Part shown: piece after piece, positions 48,238-58,898 of the stretch
Numbering within the stretch: position 1 is the stretch's first letter
Layout of the letters: each line of letters opens with the position of its first letter
Assembly: GCA_050084515.1 (NCBI GenBank)
Contig: CM114271.1
Span: 34,782,001 to 34,846,000 of the forward strand
Reading direction: 5' to 3'
Length of the DNA: 64,000 nucleotides
Source: Blasia pusilla
Taxonomy: Eukaryota > Marchantiophyta > Marchantiopsida > Blasiales
Notes under the pieces: generated by a model
What the model was told of the DNA's origin: nothing
The model's database searches: none
Seen by the model: the letters and a program-made list of their open reading frames with translations, nothing else
Translations under genes and position numbers: made by a program

Positions 48238-50577
48238 CGCAAATGGTCCCCAAGTTACATCTATCACTCTTGCAAATTATCAACCCAAATGAAGTTGTGA
48301 CCACAATCTAAAAAATGACCTTCTTGGACCCAAAGCACTAAACCTTGAATGAAAAAAAAAAGGTCTTTTAATTTTTCATCTTGTCCAACTTTCCCATCTT
48401 AAGCTGAAATTTAGCCCATATAGTCTCCAAGCTGCATCTAGAACTCTTGTTAGGTTTCAAGCAAAATCGAGTTGAGACCACAAGCTCAAAAATTGGTAAG
48501 TCCTTTTTTGACCCAAACCATGAGACCTTCTATCAAAACAAGGTTTTTTTTCATTTTTCATCTTGTCCAAATTTCCCATATTCAGCTGAAATTTGGCCCA
48601 TATGGTCCCCAAGGTGCATGTTCCACTCTTGCTAAGTTTCAAGAAAAATGGAGTTGTGACCAAAACCTCAAAAAATAACTCCTTTTTGGACCCGAACCAT
48701 CAAACCTTGAATGAAAATAGGGTTTTTTTATTTTTCATCTTGTCCAACTTTCCCATCTTGGGTTGAGATTTGGCCCACATAGTCCCCAAGGTGCATGTTC
48801 CTTTCTTGCCAAGTTTCAAGCAAAATGGATTTTTGCGTAAAAACCTCAAAAATTAATAACCCCTTGTTGGACTCGAACCATCAAACCTTGAATGAAAATA
48901 GGGTTTTTAAATTTTTCATCTTGTCCAACTCTCCCATCTTGAACTTAAATTTGGCCCACATTGGCATCAAGGTGCGTGTTCCACTCTTGCAAAGTTTCAC
49001 CCACACTGGAGTTGTCAGCAAAACCTCAAAATTTGGTAAGTCCTTTTTGGACCCGAATCATGACCTTGAATGAAAATGTGGTTTTCTAATTTTTCGTTTT
49101 GTCCAACTCTCCCATCTTAAACTGAAATTGGGCGCACATTGTCCTCAAGATGCATGTTCTACTCTTCCAAAGTTTCACCCATAGTGGAATTTTGAGCAAA
49201 ACCTCAAAAATTGGTAAGTCCTTTTTGGACCCGAACCATCTTACCTTCTCTCAAAATAAGAATTTTTTCATTTTTCATCTTGTCCAACTCTCCCATCTTG
49301 AGCTGAGATTTGGTCCACATGGTCTCCAATGTGCATCTAGCACTCTTCCCAAGTTTCATGAAAAAAAGAGTTGGGACCACAAGCTCAAAAATTGGTAAGT
49401 CCTTTTTGGACCCGAGCCATGAGACCTTCAATCAAATTAAGATTTTCTCATTTTTCATCTTGTCCAAATTTCCCATCTTAAGCTGAAATTTGGCCCAGAT
49501 GGTCTCCAAGGTGCATCTAGCACTCTTGCAAAGTTTCAAGAAAAATTGAGTTGGGACCACAAGCTCAAAAATTGGTAAGTTATTTTTGGATCCGAACCAC
49601 GAGACCTTCTATCAAAATAAGGTTTTTTTTATTTTTCATCTTGTCCGAATTTTCCATCTTGAGCTGAAATTTGGCCCACATGGTTGCCAAGGTGCATGTT
49701 CCACGCTTATCAAGTTTCAAGAAAAATAAAGTTTTGAGCAGAACCTCCAAAATTAATAACTTCTTTTTGGACCCAAACCATTACATCTTCTATCAAAATA
49801 AGGCTTTTGCATTTTTCATCTTGTTTGGTTTTCCTATCTTGAGCTGAAATTTAGTCCACATAGTCTCCAAGATGCATCTAACACTTTTACCAAGTTTCAA
49901 GAAAAATGGAGTTGGGACCACAAGCTCAAAAATGGGTAAGTCCTTTTTGGACCCTAACCATGAGACCTTCAATCAAAAGAAGGTTTCTTTATTTTTCCTC
50001 TTGTCCAACTTTCCCATCTTGAGCTGAAATTTGGCCCACATGGTCCCCAAGGTGCATCTTCCACTCTAACCAAGTTTCAAGTAAAATGGAGTTGTAAGAA
50101 AAACATCAAAAATTAATAACTTCTTTTTGGACCCGAACCATTAGACCTTAAATGAAAATAGGGTTTTTAATTTTTCATCTTGTCCAAATCTCCCACCTTA
50201 ATTTTGCCCGAACCATGAGACCTTTTATCAAAATAAGGTTTTTTCATTTTTCATCTTGTCCAACTTTCCCATCTTGAGTTGAAATTTGGCCCACATGGTC
50301 TCCAAGGTGCATGTTCCACTCTAGCCAAGTTTCAAGAAAAATTGAGTTGTGAGCAAAACCTCAAAAATTAATAACTCCTTTTTGGACCCAAACCTTTAGA
50401 GCTTTTATCACAATAAGATTTTTTCATTTTTTATCTTGTCTAAATTTTCCATCTGGAGTTGACATTTGGTCCCCATGGTCTCCAAGGTTTATCTAGCACT
50501 TTTGCCAAGTTTCAAGCAAAATAGAGTTGGGACCACTAGCTCAAAAATTGTTAAGTCCTTTCTGGACCCGAACCATT
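48238..50577. repeat. Satellite array, period about 180 bp, about 13 units
   Basis: The word CATCTTGTCC (or a one-base variant) recurs at 48378, 48559, 48736, 48918, 49096, 49276, 49456, 49638, 49818, 49998, 50176, 50252 and 50432. Steps are 177-182 bp apart from one 76-bp truncated unit. Other landmarks repeat with it: AAGTTTCAAG, CTCAAAAATTGGTAAGTCC, TTTTTGGACCCGAACCAT. Units differ by perhaps 10-20%. The period is close to nucleosome repeat length and similar to many plant centromeric satellites. The right edge is cut exactly by the gypsy 2 LTR. Confidence 0.95.
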
Positions 50578-51197
50578 TGTCGTGGGCATACACATCGCTG
50601 TCATCGAACACACACACAAACATACACGATCCCATGCTAACTCATGGCATCCATACATAGAGGCCAGAAGTACCAAAATATCTCCAATGAAGTAAGATCC
50701 AATCTCTCTCTACATCATCTCACACCATAGCTCTCAAAGGTGTGCACTCTCTCTCATGTCAAACCAAACCCACTCTCCTAATGAGAGGCTTGGGTTACAC
50801 TCACAAGGCAAGGGACCATAGCTCCGTGGCCTTATGCCAAGAGGTTCAACAAAGAGAGAATGAGCTCTCAAGCTCTCTCTCTTGGAGGTATATCCCCTTC
50901 CCTCTCCCAAGCCCTCTCAACGGTAACCTATACTCGCAGGTCACCTCCTTGGCTCTTGACCTGCTGCTGCTCAAGGGCCACTTCCCAAAGTGGAAAGTCA
51001 ACTATCCCCAACATGGAAACTTACCCGAAATAGTAAGTTTCTCATTATGGCTCCAAATGAGCCGAAACGAAGGGGAAACCTGCTCTCTCAGGTTTCTCGG
51101 GGCCTCAATAGGTCATCCTCGACCTCCTAGGCATGTCCTACACTACTCATGCAGACGCTCTGCTAGATCCTATCGATCTATCCTAACAGTCGTGACA
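50578..51197 (-). repeat. 3' LTR of gypsy 2
   Basis: A 620-bp LTR, TGTCGTGGGC to CGTGACA on the plus strand, nearly the length of the gypsy 1 LTR. The sequences agree at the ends but differ in the body, so the two belong to distinct subfamilies. Confidence 0.82.
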
Positions 51198-51199
51198 GT

Positions 51200-51328
51200 T
51201 GTCTTGCGCATACACATCGCTACACAACATACATTGTTGTCATCGAACACACACATAAACACACACGATCCCATGCTAACTCATGGCATCCATACGTAGA
51301 GGCAAGAAGTACCAAAATATCTCCAATC
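51200..51328 (-). repeat. Extra copy of the LTR tail in gypsy 2
   Basis: TGTCTTGCGCATACACATCG and the following 110 bp repeat 50578-50692 closely, again two bases inside the LTR. Its outer edge cuts into the polyprotein frame and removes the last zinc ligands of the PHD finger. Confidence 0.82.
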
Positions 51329-52665
51329 AGACGTGCCATATGCCAACCTCTCGAACATCCATCACAGACTAGCATCGTGGCCGTACCACGAGCAGAACCA
51401 CACAACATAGAACGCAAGCCCGCAGGAACTACTGCTGAGCTCGGATCTACTGTACCATCAATGTTAGGAAGGTGACATAGTGCACAATTACGCACATGGT
51501 CCTTCCATACCATACCATTGCGTCCCTCCAGCAAGAGAACACCGGATGGCAAAACGTCACGAACTCTCAGGATAGTGCGCCCTGCAGTCACATCCAACAT
51601 CGTCGGTGCCATCTGCTGCAAGTAGACATAATCTCCCTGATGAAACCTCTGGATAGTTGGTCGATAACCACCACCCCGAATAGTCGCATACCTCAACGTA
51701 TCCCGATGTTGCCCAATCGCCAAGTTCTTGAACGCCATGGGCATCACTCTCCGGAACAACTCAGCCCTCTGAGAGCATGCTCGCATCCATACATCTGGGT
51801 CATCAAGGTCCAACACCTCACCAGCATCTTAACAAATGGCCGTAGGTAAATCTTGCTCTGGGCCATAAAGTAGCAAGTACGGTGAAAAAGACGCTAGGGA
51901 TGAGTGCCTATTGAATCTATATCCCATTGCCAACCACAGAAACTGGAGGTCCCAATCTCCTAGGTAACCTCTCTGCAAGTCATACTTGCGGAAACCCCTC
52001 TTCACCGTCTGCACAACTCTCTCCGCTAATCCATCCACCTCGAGATAATCTCGCGAAGTCGTGCGGTGGTCGATCAGCGCCTGATCACACAAGGCCTGGA
52101 ACTCACCGCGAAACTTAGTACCCTGGTGTGTCAACACCTCAGCCGGTGCGCCATAATGACTCAACACTCTGTCAAGGAAGGCATAAGCTACTCCCTCACT
52201 CGCTCTGTCAGGCAATGCAACCAACTCGATCCACTTCGAGAAGTGCTCGACCATCACCAACACATAACGACTGTGACGCTCAGTTAAAGGCAAAGGTCCT
52301 GCAAAATCTAAACTCCATCTATACCCTAAGTCCATGATCCGTAATGGATGCAACTGTGGAGTCGGAGCATTGAAGGATGCTCGGACCCGATCACACACCA
52401 TGCACCTGGCAAAAAACTGCTGAACGTCAGTCTGCATGCCTCGCCACCAATACTGAATCTGGAGCAAGCTGTATATCCGCTTCATCCCAAAGTGACCCAA
52501 CTCCTCGTGGGCATGTTGCACTAGTCGTGCTCTCTGTGAAGGATGCGGCACTACGCGTACTCTACCATCCTCCCAAACCCTCAAAACATGTGTCCCCTCC
52601 CAATGGAACCGTCGGCCTGGCTGCCAGAGGATCGATCCACTCTCTAGCACCCACGGTGCTCGCAA
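51329..52665 (-). pseudogene. Gypsy 2 integrase with truncated PHD finger
   Basis: Two near-continuous frames (51829-52665 and 51329-51816), separated by one stop. The zinc domain has HAHEELGHFGMKR and ARCMVC. The core has WSLDFAGPLP with the first Asp. The second catalytic Asp is His, since the motif reads EVLTHQGTKF. DYLEVDGLAERVVQTVKRG supplies the Glu. The tail holds IRGGGYRPTIQRFHQGDYVY, VLPSGVLLLEGRNGMVW, and MLCGSARGTATMLVCDGC, GWHMAR, where the first PHD Cys is Ser and the Cys after the His is Arg. Loss of the second Asp alone should abolish strand transfer. Confidence 0.88.
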
Positions 52666-52854
52666 CGCTGCCAGTACGAAGGTACTCCTAGACTACTCCA
52701 TCATCATGAATATCTCGGCCACCTGTCGTCTCCTCACTGGCCTCGGGATCCAAGGACTCTCCACTAGACCTCGCCATCGAAGTCTCCATACTCTGGCTCT
52801 CATATCAGAACTAGCATTAGAACTCATTGTGTTATGTCCGCAACTACGAGTCAT

Positions 52855-53487
52855 ATAGTTATGTCTACATCACTTGTAGGGCCTTCTACTCTAGTCATGT
52901 GTCACTACTAGGTGAGTGACTTAACGTGACTACATGAGTACATTAAGGTATGGGAAAACATTGAAATGACTACAAGAGTTGCTAGCTACAACTAAATGAA
53001 AAAATTTAATGACTGGTGGAGTCATGACTATGCTCGCTAAGTGGATCCCTCACCCATGGAGTACACATGTCACATTGTCCTTGGATATTGTGTACTTTAA
53101 CATGACTAAACATGACTAATGTAGTCATTGGTGGTAACTAGAAAAATACCCTATATATGACTACATGAGTTGTCTTCCATAGTCCATGTCACACCAATTA
53201 GCCCATATCATCTGTGACATGTCACACCGATTGCTCCACGTCATACGTATACGTGTCATTATTCCACGTCATCTAAGTGACGTGTCAGTCATGGCCTCAT
53301 GACTACGCCTCCTAGTCATATACCAGCGTCCACCTAAGTTGACCATCCTAGTTAGCCTAGTCGTCTGACAAATATGACTTGGCTTTTGTGTCTAAAATAG
53401 GCGTGAGTCATTGTTAATTGTGATATGTAAAATATGACTCATATGAATCATATAAACTAGTCATAAAACCAAGGATTTCTTCTAGTG
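52855..53487. mobile_element. CACTA-type transposon end, truncated
   Basis: On the minus strand the right edge reads CACTAGAAGAAATCCTTGG, starting at 53487, with CTA outside as a possible 3-bp target duplicate. The next 600 bp are full of ATGACTA, AGTCAT and CACGTCAT words in both directions, as expected of subterminal repeats. No matching left terminus exists before gypsy 2 begins, so one of the two elements was cut at the junction. Confidence 0.6.
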
Positions 53488-54009
53488 CTACAACAACCCT
53501 ACTCCAACCTCTCAAGCCGTCCATCACCCTACCCCTAGACATTTAATACCCCACTAAAATTATCGGGCCCCCCACAATCCCCTTGCCCGCACCCTAGCCG
53601 GCACGTGTGCTCCAAGGGTCGCAACAAGCCCATGCACTCGCTAGGAAGCCCGAGTCCTTGCCCGCGGGCGAGCTCCAAGGCTCGCAACGAGCCCGCGCCC
53701 TAGGACTGCATGCGGGCTACAAAACTTGCCAACACGAAAAACTGATCACCAAAGTCTGCTTGCGACGTACCAAAGTAACTTCCTAAGGGAGGCCATGATT
53801 CACACATGTTCATCTAGGGTGGGAAGTGGGAATGTGCACACACCTGCTGTAAAGTAAATTAGGCGGTTCTTACTAGTTTTTATGATGCCCGGAGTGCATT
53901 TGAGATGGAAAACACGATTTCTTTGTCAAAGTGGCGAAAGAACCGTTGGGGATTGCCGGTTTGGCATGTAGGTTGCCTGCACGGGCCCGGCTGGGTTTTC
54001 CTCGGCAAC
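53488..54009. other. Transition zone to higher-GC sequence
   Basis: Contains a GC-rich patch at 53580-53720 with CCCGCG-type words, similar in style to the island at 34.4-35.0 kb. No gene is recognised. Confidence 0.5.
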
Positions 54010-54451
54010 TCAGTTGCCGACTTCCGGCGCCCAGGAGTCGATACCATCGACTCGTGGACCCCGTCCCACCCCACGATGAGTCCTCCGCGGTGACCGCCAG
54101 TTTAGGTCGTCCAACACATCGAAGGAGCTGGCATGATTCGAATAGATATTCGAACAGCGGACGAACGGGATCCAATCCTCGCTACCGGGCATTCCTGCGC
54201 CCACGTACCTACCCAGTTCACGAGCGGTGCAGTACCCGACCCCAAATCGCAAAAGGTACAGGTCCAAGTTAAGTTGCTGACACCCAAGATTAAATAAATG
54301 ATGGCGTGAATTCTGCTTTCACTCAGAGCACGCATCGGATCCTTGGGCTTACCATCGATCATGAGCGGGCCCTGAGTGGCTGGCTGGCAATCACTGTCTT
54401 CACGAATGGCGGCCTCGTGCTCGCGCAATCTGGGACGCTCGCTTCCAGGGC
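54010..54451 (-). CDS. Tentative two-exon gene end, function unknown
   Basis: Exon 54353-54451 has a clean acceptor (GTGCAG) and donor (GATG|GTAAGC), and its only open frame reads SERPRLREHEAAIREDSDCQ. A second exon 54010-54194, joined in the matching phase 1, reads MPGSEDWIPFVRCSNIYSNH and ends in TGA. Its acceptor (GGGCGCAG) is weak. I do not recognise the product. The first exon is better supported than the join. Upstream exons were not found. Confidence 0.33.
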
Positions 54452-54832
54452 CTGCACTTACGAGCACATTTGTGCATGATTACACTATTTGAAGTTATGG
54501 TGCCCGTCCGAGTCCACCTTGTCTAAGTCGCCGGTCAGGACTGTCCAGAGCATAGAATTCCCACGCGCCTCCAAGCATCGAGTATCGGAACGTTAAACTT
54601 CTAGATCAGATCATCAGACGAGGATCTGTCATGGCATGCATACATGCGGAGAAACTGGCGGGGTATAATAAATAAACTTGTAGAAGTCAATGTTCCATGA
54701 CCACTGCTCACTCCTAAATATGGGGCAGGCGGTCAAAACTGCATTGTGCCGCACTGCAGCAGCAATGCCTGTGCACAACATGTGGCGGCGTGGCCTGAAC
54801 GTGTGTTCAACCTCCTCGAGACACATGTACTT

Positions 54833-54980
54833 GCGCACCGCATACACACAATAACTGAATTGCTGAATCAGAAACATCGTTGCCAGTTCCGTATGTTCGT
54901 TTACGCGCGCACCGCATACACACAATAACTGAATTGCTGAATCAGAAACATCGTTGCCAGTTCCGTATGTTCGTTTACGC
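54833..54980. repeat. Perfect 74-bp tandem duplication
   Basis: The 74 bases from 54833 (GCGCACCGCATACACACAAT) are repeated without a single difference at 54907-54980. The junction carries a GCGC overlap. Identity points to a recent event, or to an assembly or copying artefact. Confidence 0.97.
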
Positions 54981-57900
54981 GCGCAGGTGGCAGATATATA
55001 TCCAGTGAAATGGACATGAATCGGGAAGGGGACGAAGCTAGAACTGAAACAGGAATGCGAGGAAAAGCAGGCAGGCCTCTTATGTTGAAAATATCAAACG
55101 TCCTGATCGCCTGGACTTCAGGGTTAAATGTTCACAGATCGATCTGCGCGTGAGCAGCCTGTTCAGATGAGGCCGTCTGGGGGTAGGCCTCTTAGCAGTA
55201 GTTAATTAGGTAATGTACGCCACGTTCTTACTCGGCGAGCCGGCGCGCGCGATTCACGACCTTCTAATATCGATCTTTGGCACTACTCTAAGAAGAACGT
55301 TTGATTAATAAAATCGAAATATATGATCCTTGGGCATGGCTACAAACACTGAGCGATTCACGATGTATGTACGAGAACGATCGATATATGGATTTAGATA
55401 CCAACTAGTGTAGTTATGAAACTCGGCTTAGCAAAGCCTCACCTGTGGGAGTTCATTCTCGGGATCCGACGCATGAAGTCAGAACAAAGACTCTAGCTTC
55501 AGATGATTAAAACCAGCTCGGAATCAGTAATAAGATATTCTATCTCTCCATGATTCAGTCATGAGTCGATGCCTAGTTATACACGTTAGCAAGTTTGAAA
55601 GTCTCGTGGCTACAGATTGGAGGATCTGTCCTGAACACGAGGTGAATTTCGAGGCCCTGTACATTCCAGGTCCAAAGGTCGAGAGGTTTTGACTTGGACG
55701 GCCAGGCCCCAATGAGCGTTGCAGGTTTCCTGCTCTAGAGCTTTGTTCCATGATCGATATCGACCTGCGCATGCGTCGACATGCTGTGGAAATTCCCTCC
55801 TGAGATCCCCACGGGTAACGTCTACTATGTGCTCAACATGGCCTACATCGCATCGATCTACAAAAGCCTTCACGCGCCATGATATCTCCGTATTTTCGAC
55901 TTACAGACACAAGCCACGGAACAAGGTAGGTCACCGAGCTCGCACCAACAGTGGTAAACTTCTTCACCTTCGATTCGCAACCATGGTGACGTACGTACGC
56001 GCAAGAGGCGCTGATATCCATGAACATGCCTATTCAGCTCACCGTACATTACCGTCTGGCAAAAAGAGAATTTCGGAACTTGTAAATAATATTGGCCAAC
56101 ATCCAGGAACCTGAAAAGAGCCAGGATCGTGACGATTGATAGCAATAACACCTTCTCAAGCGAAACAAAACGTAACCTCCAAACAGCGGTTTACACGTAC
56201 ATAAAATGCAAGAATTCTTTTCGAGGACAGCACAGTCCAACAGCACATATATTTTCTATCGTAATTGTCGTTATCCAACATGAGCGGTGCCGGAGAACAG
56301 AAGAATTAGAGTTAACTTTGTTTGCAACGTCTCGCAACCCAAGCGCAGCAGGTTGGCAGAGCTCTAGAGCATTGAACCTTGGCAGTTCTTAAGTCATGAT
56401 CGAAAAATCTCAGGAACGTGGACGACTCCGGGCATTAAATCTCGCTGAGGAAAAGGGACATGACGACATCTACGAGTGTTTTCTCGTGAGATCTGTTGAA
56501 ATTTGATACGAGTCTCAGTTTGCCCGTACAATATAAGCATTTTCTCCTATTTTGATTACGACATTTCTCGAGTGTATTGCATATCTTCCCTTCAATCCGT
56601 CATCGTCCATAAATGACACTCATCGCATCATATATTTATACTTCACGATGAGATTCTTCCCATGTATGTAGAAATAGCATTCAGGATCATGACCGACTAA
56701 ATGAATTCATCGACCATTGACATCGGGGATCACCATTATGGACATTAAGATCGCCATGTCCAGTCTGGCCTTAATGTCCACAATTGCAATCAGAAAGTTG
56801 TAATTTAATCAAGGATAGATGTATCATTATTATAGCTGGTAGTGTCTATCAATCCATAACTCTAGACACATGTAGAGTTTTTTTCTAACTGGTAAATTTT
56901 CTTATGATTTCGATTGATATCGATGAACTACCATTAGTCTTGCAGCCAGTCTAGATCCTACATTTCAAGCTGGGTAATGGTTAGTGTCGGCCTCACGTAC
57001 TAAAAGATCTTACTCGATATTAAGTCTTTATAGAACCTTACTTGTAGGTCGTAGCTCATTTATCCATGCAGTAGTAGCATGACCTCGATTGAATGAATGC
57101 CCCATGATATGCCTGTACACACCATTCCTCTTGACAATCATCTGTCAGGGCAGACCTAGGCTGCTGACATGGCAACCTCGATCTCACTCATGATCTTCAA
57201 CCTGTGGATAAAATGTGTACAATGTTTGTCATATACGTTTGAATATGAACTGACATGTATATGAATTCAAAAGAATAAAACACACGAATTGTTTCGATAC
57301 TTACGTGAAAGCTCACAACTTGCAACTAAAAACTGGCTCGAAGATGGTGAATTTCAGGACTTCAAATTGACAATTGATCAATATTGTTTACATAGATCGT
57401 GAACGATTACAGTGAGTACATGATCATGACCATCGCAGCTCTAGATAGCTAATCACCATTCATGCTGTGAACTAGGTCCCAGATCTACATATGATATATA
57501 GAACTACCTGTAGGTAGACCTACATATATGTACATGTAAAGATCTATTAATGCATTGGTTGGAACTGTGGTGGTGGACACAGCCGGCACGAGCGGCCGAA
57601 TCTCGCCTCAAGAGAACCTGCTCTTGAAAAAGTAGCCACCACCTGATCAGCCACGTATCCCGGCCGCCAGCCTGGAGTCCCACGAGGTGCATGGCTGGAC
57701 TATCCCGGGAATGTTTGAGCTAGATTCCCGAGGATCTGCATGCTCCAGCACTTGTTCGGATTTTCATGACCGGCATTCACTTGTGGCCTTGGTGGTCCCC
57801 CTTGAATAGGGAACGCTTATGCACAAGGATCCGGAACGAGCTCCTGCTGGGCTCCAGCCGGCCGTGGACGTACAGTACTTAGCTAGAGCTTTCTGAAATA

Positions 57901-58898
57901 TGCTCGTCAGAAAGATCACCATGGATCCTATCCTGGCACCGATCAAGATCGAGAGATCTACACTTGATCAATTATACAGCACTTCGCGAAATCGGGACAC
58001 ACCTAGAGCTCTCTGTCTCTCTCTGTCACAGGCATACATGGTATCGATCTAGATTTACAGCCACACTGCCTCGGATCACGTACTTCCCGAGGGAAGAATC
58101 GATCCAAAAATTAAATTCTCTGTCTGGACAGCGTATGACTAATTTATCGTCCAGATCCGTTGCAGGCAGCAGCTGATCAGTGTACTAGATCGATGAGAGA
58201 ACTCGCAAGCGAGACCATGCAGCTGGTCCCTGGAGCTTGAACTGCATGTACATATAATTAAGGACCTTATATCTACAGAAATATATAGATCTCCAGGGTG
58301 CAGCACAAGCTAGCCTTATCATGGACGACATCGGAAAAGAAGAGAAAACACTATTACAGCTATCTAGGGACAAAACAAACTTGTCCTTGCAGTCATCGTA
58401 AGACATTACTTGCAAGCAATTAGCAAGCGACTAACCAACAAGTACGCACGCAGATGAGAAGAGTCTGAATCATGGCGATAACTAGTGCGAGCTAGCGCTC
58501 GAGTCAATCGGTGGCGCAGCTACAATACTTAACAGAATCTCAAGTGATCTAGAGTGACTTTACGTAATATATATTAAATGTCACGGTTCTGTCAGGAATC
58601 GCAAAATCAGGACTAACTGTGTAGAATTATTCCTCGCTCGTCCGCACAAGAGCGCGCTACACTTGAAAAATCCGCTGACCTTTACCTTCAAATTCGAACA
58701 TGTGTACTCGATCGCGAGTACTTAGTCTCGAACGACCAAAAGGACAGATGAATTGCGGAAGTTGCATCTTGAAATGAACATGAGTCCGGATCCATCAAAA
58801 TTTGGCACAAGTTTGATAATTCAACCCTTAGACCCGCTGAAACAGTGGTGGCCAGCCATCAGGTCTCGAAATTCTCGATACAATTCGGGTCAGTTCAA
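54981..58898. other. Long intergenic stretch of mixed composition
   Basis: Balanced base composition, frequent GATC words, many short ORFs on both strands, no repeats. No protein family, RNA gene or transposon terminus was recognised. A 33-codon plus-strand ORF at 55781-55882 (MLWKFPPEIPTGNVYYVLNM) is neat but unsupported. The part left of 58899 should contain the 3' UTR of the next gene. Confidence 0.5.

Larger units (their letters stand above)
50578..52850 (-). mobile_element. Ty3-gypsy retrotransposon 2, truncated
   Basis: Same lineage and orientation as gypsy 1. The 3' LTR (50578-51197) is inserted in, or abuts, the satellite. Inside it are an extra LTR tail, a PHD finger remnant and a long integrase reading frame. 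The element stops near 52850, before RT, where CACTA-type DNA takes over. No 5' LTR, gag or methyltransferase remains in view. Confidence 0.88.

Noticed and set aside
48238-50577. CRISPR-like array
   Set aside because: The repeat unit is about 180 bp with no short direct repeats separated by unique spacers, and the DNA is eukaryotic.
48447-50660. A series of similar ORFs of 60-90 codons at about 180-bp steps
   Set aside because: They are produced by the satellite monomer in shifting frames and have no independent coding evidence.
55781-55882. 33-codon plus-strand ORF MLWKFPPEIPTGNVYYVLNM
   Set aside because: Attractive composition, but no family, no splice partners and no promoter. Such an ORF is expected by chance in about 4 kb.
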